Of a stretch of 64,000 bases of DNA, positions 45,427 through 56,526 are shown piece after piece. The notes under the pieces are model-generated. The model was given only the letters and a program-made list of their open reading frames with translations. It was not told the origin of the DNA and did no database searches. Source of the DNA: Rattus norvegicus. Its lineage: Eukaryota > Chordata > Mammalia > Rodentia > Muridae. The position numbers were made by a program, and so were the translations under genes. The stretch lies in assembly GCF_036323735.1 (NCBI RefSeq), contig NC_086021.1:163099476-163163475 (forward strand), given 5' to 3'. Position 1 is the first letter of the stretch. Each line of letters starts with the position of its first letter.

Positions 45427-45615
45427 AGGGGCTGGAGAGATGGCTCAGAGGTTAAGAGCACTGAGTGCTCTTCCTGAGGTCCTGAGTTCAATTCCCAGCA
45501 ACCACATGGTCATAGGATCAGACACCCTCTTCTGGTGTGCATAAAGACAGCTACAGTGTATACATAAAATAAATAAACCTTTAAAAATAAATAAATAAAA
45601 GACCCATAACAAAAA
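45427..45615 (+). mobile_element. B2 SINE with target-site duplication
   Basis: A complete B2 head (aggggctggagagatggctc) and a body with a short deletion after ccacatggt, then an A-rich tail with AAATAAATAAA. It is flanked by AAAAGGAGGGTTG (45414-45426 and 45616-45628). It sits in the spacer of the inverted duplication. Confidence 0.92.
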
Positions 45616-45632
45616 AAAAGGAGGGTTGCTCT

Positions 45633-45791
45633 AGGCTGTGCATTCTGAGAGGGAGTACCTTGCTGCCTGCTCCTGACTGTGGTCCTACACCCAGCACAGA
45701 GCCCAGCTGTGGGTCTTCATACGTAACTGCAGAGTGAATGAATGACCTTTGAGAGGCTGTGGACGAACTGGAGCCAGCCTTCTGGAGATCC
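45633..45791 (-). repeat. Inverted duplication, right arm
   Basis: Read on the minus strand it starts ggatctccagaaggctggct, passes gtcattcattcactctgcag and ctctgtgctgggtgtaggac, and ends gaatgcacagcct. It is collinear with the left arm, and similarity stops sharply at both ends. Confidence 0.8.
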
Positions 45792-46109
45792 TTGTGGGTT
45801 TTCTGCAAGGAAATGGCTGTCTGCCAAGTTCTTCTTGTGGGAAAGGCAACACACTGAATGATTTCTAGATATTGTTAATCCCAGAGACTCTGTGAAGTGA
45901 TGCTTCATCGTGCCCACTGGCCAGAGGAGAACCCCAAAGCACAGAAATATCTGTGCTTTAGTCGATGATTCGAGAATGTTCGGCTAAGTCTTGGCTCTTA
46001 CCTACTGCCCTGAATGTCTCTCCTGGACACTGTGCCCCAGGATACCAGGCATTATGTGCCTCCCACAGGCCCCTCTGTCCAGCTATCAGGACCCTTGTGT
46101 TTACCACAG

Positions 46110-46257
46110 GCCCTACTACCTGCCACCTACTTCTCATCAACAGCCATGAAGATGACCAACCCATGGATCGTCAGCCTCCTGCTGGGAGCCACACTGGTCC
46201 AAGCTAACCTCTATCCTCCTGCAGTGCTCAACCTTGGCCCAGAAGTCATCAAGAAGC
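46110..46257 (+). CDS. Bpifb1: Bpifb1 exon 2 (start codon, signal peptide)
   Basis: The acceptor is ttaccacag and the donor is AAGAAGC|GTAAGT. Thirty-six nt of 5' UTR precede the ATG at 46146. It codes residues 1-37: signal peptide MKMTNPWIVSLLLGATLVQA, then NLYPPAVLNLGPEVIKK. A second in-frame ATG two codons later is a possible alternative start. The open frame extending to 46014 crosses the acceptor and is not used. Confidence 0.92.
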
Positions 46258-49200
46258 GTAAGTCATGAGACCCCAGGCCTCAGCACCATAGAGCAAGGGC
46301 AAATGGAGCAGTCCTCCATAAAGGAAGGGAATTCTTCATCAAAGGAAACTACCAGGCAGGGGTGGAGCCCCAGGCTTGAGTGAGACAAGTAGTGGCTGAG
46401 GTATGAAGGTCTGGGGTGGTATGATCTCAAGAGCCCATGATACCAGATGTCCTCAAATAATATTATCCCTAAGACCTACCAGTGGACAGAATCGGGTGGC
46501 TTCAGTCCCACCCAAGGGTTTGTTACTCCAGATCCATGACCCTAGGCCTGGTCCTGGACCTAAGCTTACTTTCTGTAAGCACATGGGAAGGCCTTTCTCC
46601 CTGGGCCAACGGGAACTCCCAATACCACAAGAACTAAGAAGAATCCCAGGCTCTCTAGGCAGCCTTCTCCCTGGCTCATTTCTGCCATGGGACACAGTCC
46701 TGTGTGCTAGAGGACATATGGCAGCATCTTCCACCCAGGCATTGATAAGTGTCTCCTGTGGCAGTGTGGCAATTACTTGGTAGACAAGCTCTTTTCCAAA
46801 GGCTAATGGAAGCAAATGGCTTAAGGCTAATGCGATGATTCTCAAGCATGTGGTATGGGAGCTATGGGGCCCTGGGGTAAGCAGCCATGGCCAAAGTCTG
46901 CAGCCAAGGAGATACTACTACTGGTAGTTTTGGAGGAGATTCCCAGGGTCCCCTGCAGGGGAGTCAGTGGGCTCACCCAAGCAACTGACCACTGAGCACC
47001 AGGTGCCACTAGGAAACTGTCTTAATTAACTCCATCGGAAGACAAAAGCCACACCGTAGACCTGGGCTGAGCTGTTTAATGTGAAGAAGAATAATGGAAC
47101 ATGGAAGGAAGGAGGGTTTGCCTAAGAGGGAGGAGGGAAAAGAACTCTAAAGAGCACCCAGAAATGAGGTGGCACCCAAGGACAGAACAAACTCAGAACC
47201 AGAGACCCCATCCCAGGCCTCATGTGACTGGGTATGACTAACCGTTAGGTGGAGCGAAGCTTGCTAGGTTGTGCCAGGCCAGTGCTGACCCGCCGCTGGC
47301 AAACAGAGCACACACCTGCCCTGAGCTGATGACATCCTTTGGATTATGTCCCTGGAGGGAGAAGTTGTTTTATCTCTCAAGGGGATCATTTCTGGGTGGC
47401 CCCTGGAAACTTGCCAGGGGCCTTCAAAATTTACTCTCAGCCTTCAGGAGCCCTGTTGACTGGCAGGTCAACGTTACCTGGGCAGTGACAACGCAGGGGC
47501 AAACAAGAGACACGCTTCGGGGACTTTCCACTCCATGTCCCTCGAAAGCCCATACTGATGGGGTCTGAGATTGCCAACCAGAAAAGATAAAATGTAATGG
47601 GTCCAGTCCCGTTAGCACAGAAGAGGCGAATGCTTGATCGGAATGCCACGGGGTGGGGGTGGGGCTCTGAAACACTGGCTGGCATGGTGGCACACTACCT
47701 ATGAAATGGGCTCTGGCCACTGGAGAAAAGCCAGCAGGGGCCAGCCCCAGGGCCCTTGTTCGCATTTCTTCCTTCCTCTGCTCAACACCTAAGGCATTTT
47801 GGACAATAGGGCAAACAGTGAGAGTGACAGAAGACCGTTAGCAGGCGTTGATTGGTCACCAAACCATCCCCAAGGGAATGCTTAGCTCGAGAAGTATTTG
47901 GTGCTGGCTAGGGAGAAGGAAGACTCAGGTCCAGCATCCCAGCAGTGATTGGCAGCCCTCAGTGTGAGAGTTCCCACTACCTCCAGCCTCACTGTCCACC
48001 CAGGGGCACCACCCTTCAGGGCACATCTTCATGGTGAAGATGATCAGGTTGAGAAGGGGTTCCTCAACCCAGAGCCACTGCTAGGCTACTTTCCCTGCCT
48101 CCTCTTGACATCTATTCCCTGCGTCTATCTGCAGACCTGACCCAGGCACTGGAGAACCACGATGCCACTGCCATCCTCCAGGAGTTGCCGCTGCTCAGAG
48201 GCATGCAAGATAAGTCTGGCAGCATCCCCATATTGGACAGCTTCGTGAACACTGTTCTGAGATACATCATCTGGTGAGTGGGGCTGACAGAACGGGGAGC
48301 CATCTCTTCCCCACACCTCTGCTTACCTGTGCTGTTTGTTCAGCTGCCCACCAACAAACAGCAGTGGAGATGCACCAGACTAAGTTCCTCTTTTGAAAAG
48401 CCCCCAGAATGGCTAGTGGTGATCATAAGGCAGCGTCACGGGTAAGAGGGCAGCCACAGAGAAAGATGGCCCCAGGTAGGAGAGTGCTGGAGCCAGGATG
48501 TGCTTTTTAATGAAGGCAAAGACAAGAAACTGGGATTTCAGGCAAAAGGGACCAGTGGAGCAAAACCATGGAGGGGCAAGAGTCACTCAGAATGATTGCA
48601 TTTCAAACCCCAACAGCAAAGAATGACAGGACAGTAGGAGCTTACTGTCAGCTCAACAGGCTGAGGCTAAAAGCCAAGGAACCTGAAGAGAAGCAAGCAA
48701 GGTGAAGGGGAGAGACAGAGGTAGGGCCATGATGGAAAGGATTAGTAAACTAGGCTTGGGGTCCAGGTTCTGCTCGGGTGTGAGGAAGTCAGAAAAAGGA
48801 TGGGTGCGGGCATGGGGACGACACTCCTCTGAACGAGAACATGATTCTCATCTCCCCTCTACCCTGTCCAGGATGAAGGTCACCTCTGCTAACATTCTCC
48901 AGCTGGTTGTGCAGCCTTCAACCTATGACCAGGAGCTGGTAGTCAGAATCCCCCTGGACATGGTGGCTGGATTAAACACGTGAGTGTCCCCCAAATCAGA
49001 CCCAGCTCACCTAACAGTTTCATCTACTCAACTCCCCCAACTCCGTGCAGACATCTAGAAACAAACCCCAACGTTAGAAGAGCAAGAGCAAAGTCCCTGA
49101 GGCAGGAATGACAGAGAGAAGGGAAGGAGTGGGAAGTGGTTAGAGCTGAGCTCAGCAAGCCGCCGAGGACTGATGGTGCAGGGCCTTATGTGACAAGATG

Positions 49201-52200
49201 AGAACTGCGCTTTAACAGAGCGTGAGAGTCAGGAGCAACAGAAGGTCGGAGCTAAGGAGAAAACAGTGTGGCACAGAATGGAGGCGGGAACGCCACATGG
49301 AAGGTCCTGCAGCCGCTCTAGAGGAGACAGATGGCTGAGGCCCAGGTTTGGGACAAGTGAGCAGAGGAGTAAACAGACTCTGTATGGGTTGGAAACAGGC
49401 AGAAGCAACAGGGATTCCTGTGAGTTAGATATGGAGGGGGATGGGGGGAGGAAGAAGGAGATGGAGAGGGAGAGGGAGAGGAAGGGGGAGAGGGAGAGGG
49501 AAGGGAAGGGGGAGAGGGAGAGGGAAAGGGGAGAGGGAGAGGGAGAGGGACAGGGAGAGGGAGAGGGAAAGGGGAGAGGGAGGGGAAGGGGGAGAGGGAG
49601 AGGGAAAGGGGAGAGGGAGAGGGAAAGGGGAGAGGGAGAGGGAGAGGGAGGGGAAGGGGGAGAGGGAGAGGGAGAGGGAGGGGAAGGGGGAGAGGGAAAG
49701 GGAGAGGGAGGATTACTTCAGAGTCTGCTCCCACAATTCAGGGAGGAACAGCCAGCAGCCAAGACCACCAGGTTTGAAAGAGGCAGGCCAGGGGACAATG
49801 TGGAATCCACTGCTGTTGTGCCTGAGGACTCAGAGGATATCAGAGTGGGGCACAGTGTGTGACTTGGAATCCCACGGCATCCATACGCAGTGAGATCAGG
49901 AGAGAACGCCAGGACTCCAGATGTGGGAGGGATGATAGGAACCAGCAAAAGAGATGGTGAGGACAGACACCCAGCTGTGGCTCCCACAAAGACTTCAGCA
50001 GCACCCGTTCCCACTGCTGTTGTCCCCACAGGCCACTGATCAAGACCATAGTGGAGTTCCAAATGAGCACCGAGGTCCAAGCCCTCATCCGGGTGGAGAG
50101 GAGCAAGAACGGCCCTGCCCGCCTGAACCTCAGTGACTGTTCCAGCAACGAGAGCACGCTGCGCCTCAGCCTGCTTCACAAGTGAGTGCTGGGCTGCGTC
50201 ACACTGTAGGAGAGGCAGACCGTGGCCTCGCCCACTGCACTCATGGACAACACTGGAGGAACAGACATGTGTCCCTCTGACTCTAGAGCTGGGGCTCCTT
50301 CCAGGGCATCTAGATGCCAAAGGCAGTTCTGGGTGGCAAATGGGAGCAGCAATGGTGTCATGATACCAGCTTGGGAGGGTGGGTGTGGAAGTGGGTGTAA
50401 GGGGGAGGCAAACCCCTGCAGACAGAGCAGCCTCTCCGTCTAGGGCTCCCAGGTCACCTAGGCATGTCTAGGTGAGTCCAAACCAAGTTTACCTTCTCCT
50501 TTGACTGCCTGGGTGATGTTGGGCAAGTCACCATCCCATATCTCACTTTCCTAGTACAGGAAAGGCTGCTAATGACAGCTTCCAGGCAGCAAGCATGACC
50601 CACTCAAGAGTGTGATGTCACCTTCAGGGGACCCATCAGCTCCCTGCATCCTAATGTGTGCACAGATCTGTATAAGGACAATACCCAGGACAATGTCTGC
50701 CCTCAGCTCGGCCTCTGTCACAGCCTTGCCTAACACCTTAGGGGAACTTAAGCAAGCGCCTTCCTCCTAGGATTCCATGTCACTTCTATAAAGCAGGGAC
50801 AATCCTCTCTTTTTTTTTTTTTTTTTTTGTTTTGTTTTGTTCTTTTTTTTTCGGAGCCGGGGACTGAACCCAGGGCCTTGTGCTTCCTAGGCAAGTGCTC
50901 TACCACTGAGCTAAATCCCCAACCCCGGGGCCAATCCTCTCTTACAAGCTCCCTAATGTCCTGCTTTCCTCTGCCAAAGGCTCTCCTTCGTGGTCAACTC
51001 CTTGGCAAAGAACGTTATGAATCTCCTGATGCCAGCCCTGCCCCAAATAGTGAAAAGCCACGTGAGTAAAAACCAGGCCTCTGGCCTGTGGAGATACCAC
51101 CCCCTGTAGGACTGGGGTGGAACTGCAAGCCAGTACCATTTGAGTTCTGTCTCCTTGGGTGGGATCCTTCTGGAACTGAATAATTCCTTCAACAAAGCAA
51201 GGAACCACTGAGCCAATAAACTGAGCCACTGACCCAGCGAGATCATTGAGGTCAAGGTAGCATGAAAGCCAAAAATTCAGGAGGTCTTGATCATGTGCTG
51301 GTCAAGATTTTAACACTTGTCTCTAAAAGGGTTGAGGGAGGGAGCCCTACCTGTAGCTTTTGCTGACTTCCCAGTTATAAATCCCACCTTCGAGCTGACT
51401 TTTGTCTACTAAAGTGACGTCATGGAGCAGAACTGGAAGAAAGTACACAGCAGCGTGCTCCTCTGTAATATTCCCACCCGACAGACAGTAGACAGACAGT
51501 GTCTCAAGAGACAGACAGTAGTGGATACAGAGCAAAATACCTAGGAAAGAACGGGTTGTCTGCCTTTATTAAATGTATTTTACTACGTTTTATGTAAGTA
51601 TATATACTGTGATTTCAAAAGCCAAGCCAGACATGCCCGAACATCGCGCACTTTGTCCTGAAATGCTGTCATAAGCAGGCTGTGGCATGCTCAGCCATCC
51701 AGCTGTGGTCCATAAACACTGCAGCCCACTGGATCCAGCTGTGTTTACTTCTTCTGAGTCAGTCAATTCAGCCTTTCTGAGAAGACAGAACCCAGGGCTT
51801 CACCCCTACTAGGCAAGTGTTCTACAGCAGAAGACACTTGTAAACCCAGTGACTCTCATTTTATCTGCCCTTAATATGTCACGGGTAAACTCAAATGTTA
51901 TGAGTGGATTTATCCATATTAATCAGTGATTTCCATTGTAAATTCAAGACACTTTAGCCAGGCAGTGGTGACGCACCCTTTAGTCCCAGCACTTGGGAGG
52001 CAGAGACAGGCAGATCTCTGAGTTCAAGGCCAGCCTGTTCTACAGAGTGAGTTCCATGACAGCTAGGGATACACAGAGAAACCCTGTCTCAAATTATCAA
52101 AAACCTGAGGGCTAAGGATATAACTCAGTGATAAGGCACTTTCTTAGCATACAAGGTACAGCACCACCAAAAGATGAACAAAGAAGAAATCCTAAGTGAG

Positions 52201-55200
52201 ATTTTATTTTATTATAAAGACCTACTTTATTCTTAGTCATATATATATATATATATATATATATATGGATGGGTATGAGAGAAGGAGTATATTCTACATG
52301 CATGGATGCCCACCAAGGCCAGAAGTACCTGACTTCTGAAGCTGGAATTGCAGGCAGGTTTGGGCTCCGTGGAGAGGGTGCTGTGAGTTGAGCTTGGGTC
52401 CTATGGAAGAGTGACACACACTCAGCTGCTGAGTCATCTCTCTAACCCCTGGATCTTATATTTTATAGGACTAATTTAAGAAATAATATTCACTAGTCTG
52501 GAATAAGCTCTAATCCCAGCTCCTTGGGAGGCTAAGAAAGGAGGGTCACAGTTCAAGGTGTGCCTGGGCTACTGAGCAAGTTCAAGGCCAGCCTGCACAA
52601 CTTGGCAAGGTTCCTCCTCAAAATAAAAAGTAAACCAAAAGAGCAGGAGACGTAATGTAGCTCAGTAGTAAAGCCTGGGATCAATCCTCAGTGAGGAGGG
52701 AAGGAAGGGAGGAAGGAAGGAACAAACGAAGGAAGAAGGAATAAAGAAAGAAGGAAGGGAGGGAGGGAGGGAGGGAGGGAGAGAAGGAGGGAGGGAAGAA
52801 GGAAGGAAGGAAGGAAAGAAGGAAGGAAGGAAGGAAAGAAGGAAGGAAGGAAGAAGGAAGGAAAAAGGAGTAAGGAAAGAAGGGAGGAAGGGAGGAAGGA
52901 AGGAAAGAAGGAAGGAAGGGAGGAAGGAAGGAAAGAAGGAAGGAAGGAAGGAAGGAAGGAAGGAAGGAAGGAAGGGAGGAAGGAAGGGAGGGAGGAAGGA
53001 AGGAAGGGAGGGAGGGAGGAAGGGAGGGAGGGAGGGAGGAAGGAAGGAAAGAAGGAGGGAAGGGAGGGAGGGAGGGAGGAAGGGAGGAAGGAAGGAAGGG
53101 AGGGAGGGAGGGAGGGAGGGAGGGAGGGAGGAAGGAAGGAAGGGAAGGGAAGGGGAAGGAAAGGAGGTTAGTTCCTGGTTCTTCTTGGAAGAGGAAATGT
53201 CAGGAGACAGAGGGGGAAAGTAGACATATGTAACTTCCAGTCATTATTATTAGACCTTTAACCCCTGGACATTAGCAGAGGTACATGCATATCCACAAGG
53301 GAGACGGAAAGAAATCGCCTTGTTAAATGATCTTTTCTTAATGCCGTGAGTATGCTGTGGCAGAAACATAGACAAAGAATACGTGTCTTTCTACAATGTC
53401 AGGATTGTCTGGATAACAATAAAACTCACAGGGCCATGGGTTTCAATGGCAACAATTTGTCAGACCTTGGTCATCTGGCCCAGGGGAATGTAGGTTCTTT
53501 TATTCCAATTTTTTAGAGCAGGGCACACTCTCAACACTTACATGAGAATGTTGCAGGCATCGGAGACAGGACTGGCCTTGAATCTCTGATCCTCCTGCCT
53601 CCATAGCCCAAGGCATGTGACGAGATAACCAGCAGGTTTTAAATTTTTTATTTTTCTTTTTAAAGACCGAGTTTCTTGAAGTAGGGCCCAGGTGCAAATA
53701 TTTTCAAAAATTTAGTCAGATTTGTATTTGAATAGAAGAAAAAAAAATTCCCAGCAGAAGAAATGGCATGAACTTGGAATTCTGAGTTAATTCTAACCTG
53801 TGTGTTTGCACGGTCACTTGAGGCAGGTTGCAGTGGTCACAGTTGTGGGTCACAGGGTGTGAAGGTCACATGCAGAACAGTCAGGAAAGAAGCTCACTGG
53901 GGAAGTAAAGGAGCCCTTTTCCATGTAGACATGACTCATCCAGTCTGTCAGATGTGACTCATCCAGTCCATCAGGACATGCCTGACTCATCCAGTCTGTC
54001 AGGACATGACTCATCCAGTCTGTCAGGACGTGACTCATCCAGTGTGTCAGGACGTGACTCACCCAGTCTGTCAGGACATGACTCACCCAGTCTGTCAGGA
54101 CATGACTCATCCAGTGTGTCAGGACGTGACTCATCCAGTGTGTCAGGATGTGACTCATCCAGTGTGTCAGGACGTGACTCATCCAGTGTGTCAGGACGTG
54201 ACTCATCCAGTGTGTCAGGACGTGACTCATCCAGTGTGTCAGGATGTGACTCATCCAGTCTGTCAGGACATGACTCATCCAGTCTGTCAGGGCGTGACTC
54301 ATCCAGTCTGTCAGGACATGGCTCATCAGGACTATCTGAAGGCTCTAAAATGTGATGTCCCATCCCGTCCTAGATTCAAAATCAACGGGCCTGGTGGGAT
54401 CCCTTTAATACGTTGAAGGGAGTGAAGAATGGGGAGTTGGGGGAGAGGGGGAGCTGCCCCTCTATTCCTTCTCCTCTCTGGGTCATGGGTTGGGAAAGCC
54501 AACGGAAGCAAGGAAACATTGTTCCTAAGAAAAGTTAGCATTTCTCAAAACGCACTGCCATCACACAAAAATACTGAAGGGGATGGCCAGCTAGATGGCC
54601 CTTCCATTAGAGCAGTCAAAAGCCTGTAGGTCCTAAAGACAGCAAGGTAAACGCTTACTCCTGCCTCCCAGCCCCCTTTCAGCAGAGACACTAAATCCAC
54701 ACTGCTGACTCTGGGAGCTACTGATATATTTTTGTGGGGCTGGGCTGCCGGGTGAGATATTTAGCAGCATCTTTGGCCTCCATCCACTAGATGTCAGTAT
54801 CGCTCGTCTGCCACATTAGGATAACAAAAAAAATGTCTTGCCAGAGACCAAAATCTTCCCAGGTTGACAGAGAACTCCTTGATGGCACAGGACTGTCTGT
54901 TGGGGCTGGAAACTCACCAAAGATACAGAGACTGCTTAGCACTGGGTGGGACGGCCCAGCTGCCCTTCTGTTCTAGAGTCTGACATGGAGGGAGCTGGTT
55001 TTGTGGAATGAATAAGTGAATTCTTGGCTTCCTCTAAGGAAGTTGTGGGCTCCTTTGAGCACTTGTGAGTAGCTGGTAGGCACAGTTTGGACACAAGGCA
55101 AAGGGCAAACGGTTGGCAAAAGACCTTAGGACAGTTGTGGACGCCGACAGCAAGGTGGGATGGAGATGGGCAAATCTGTGCGTCCTCTAAGAGGACAGCA

Positions 55201-56451
55201 GGCCCGGGAGGCAGTGGGCGAGGGGCTGGCTCTTCACTAAGAACCCTGACTCTGTGTTCTTGCAGCTGTGCCCTGTGATCCAGCAGGCCTTTGATGACAT
55301 GTACGAAGACTTCCTGAGGCTGACCACAGGTAAGGGCTCTGCTATCTGCACTGCCTTTCCCTTGACTGCAGGCTTAGCCTTCAGGCCCCACCTTTACCCA
55401 GGAGAGACCACCCTCTCAGGTCTGATCAGCACCTTGGGCCAGCACAGGTGAGCGGGCTAAGCCCTGTCCAGGTACTGCAGCTTCAACTTCATGAGCACCT
55501 TTTATGTGCAAGTCAGTGGTTCTCAGCCTTCCTAATGCTACGACACTTTACTACGGTTCCTCATGTGGTGACCCCCAACCATGGAAAGGCCATTACTACC
55601 TCCTAACTGTAACTTTGCTACTGTTATTAAGCATAATGTAAATTTCTGTGTTTTCTGATGTCTTAGGCAACCCCTGTAAAGGTTTAGATCAACCCCAAGG
55701 GGTTGACCCACAAGCTGAAAACCACTGCTCTACTTGAGGCTCAAATACCCAGGTCGGGCTGGGTTAATACCCAGCTCTACCGCTGATTGGCTCCTTGATG
55801 TTGGGGGAGTCAATCGACCTCCTGGTCCCCAGTTCCCTCATCTGTAAAGTGAGGCTTACTGCCTCCCAACCTCAGAGGATTATAGTCAACATTTAAAGGT
55901 TATAGAAAAGTTCTGGGCATATAGGAGATATTCTGCCTGACACAGAGTTGCTTAAAAATAAATGCAAGCTAGGTGGACAGGCAGATGGACAGACAGATGG
56001 GTGGGTGATAGACTGACTATTGTGTGATTCTGAGAGGAGGGGGAAAGGGCAGAGGTGAGCTGTATGTGCAGAGCAAATGTCATTTCCCCTTCCCTGACAC
56101 TAACAAACAGAAGACATGGACTTCTGTGTTGAGCCTTGTCAATTGATCCTGCTCAACCCCCTCATAATAGAAATCAACAAAGGGGAAGAGCCCATGTTAT
56201 GATTTAAAGTCTAAAGAAGCACATCAAAGGGTAGCCATAGCAGCATGGGAAGAGAAGAACTAACAACTGAGCTCCTATTGCATATGAGGGCTAAATCCAG
56301 GGCTGGGCACTGTAAATTCACCATCTCACTTCCTCAGTGCACTCAGTCATCCAACTGCACACATAGGGAAACTGAGGCACGTGGTATATGCCACCTCCGA
56401 GCTCACATGTGTGTGTGTGCATGCATGTGAGAGAGACAGAGAGACAGACAG

Positions 56452-56526
<75 letters not shown>

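Larger units (their letters stand above)
43735..46109 (+). other. Bpifb1 intron 1 (predicted)
   Basis: About 2.4 kb. It holds a 38-bp minisatellite (44209-44397), a pair of inverted arms (44923-45078 and 45633-45791) and a B2 SINE (45427-45615). The rest shows nothing I can name. Confidence 0.5.

Noticed and set aside
49266..49893. Arg/Glu/Gly-rich 150-200 codon frames
   Set aside because: They are created by the GGGAGA polypurine tract.
53931..54333. Possible CRISPR-like array (regular 24-bp spacing)
   Set aside because: The repeats are contiguous without unique spacers, in a vertebrate intron. It is a minisatellite.
53850..54416. Five overlapping 130-160 codon frames with 8-residue peptide repeats
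   Set aside because: A 24-bp unit keeps every frame open. The array is intronic in Bpifb1.
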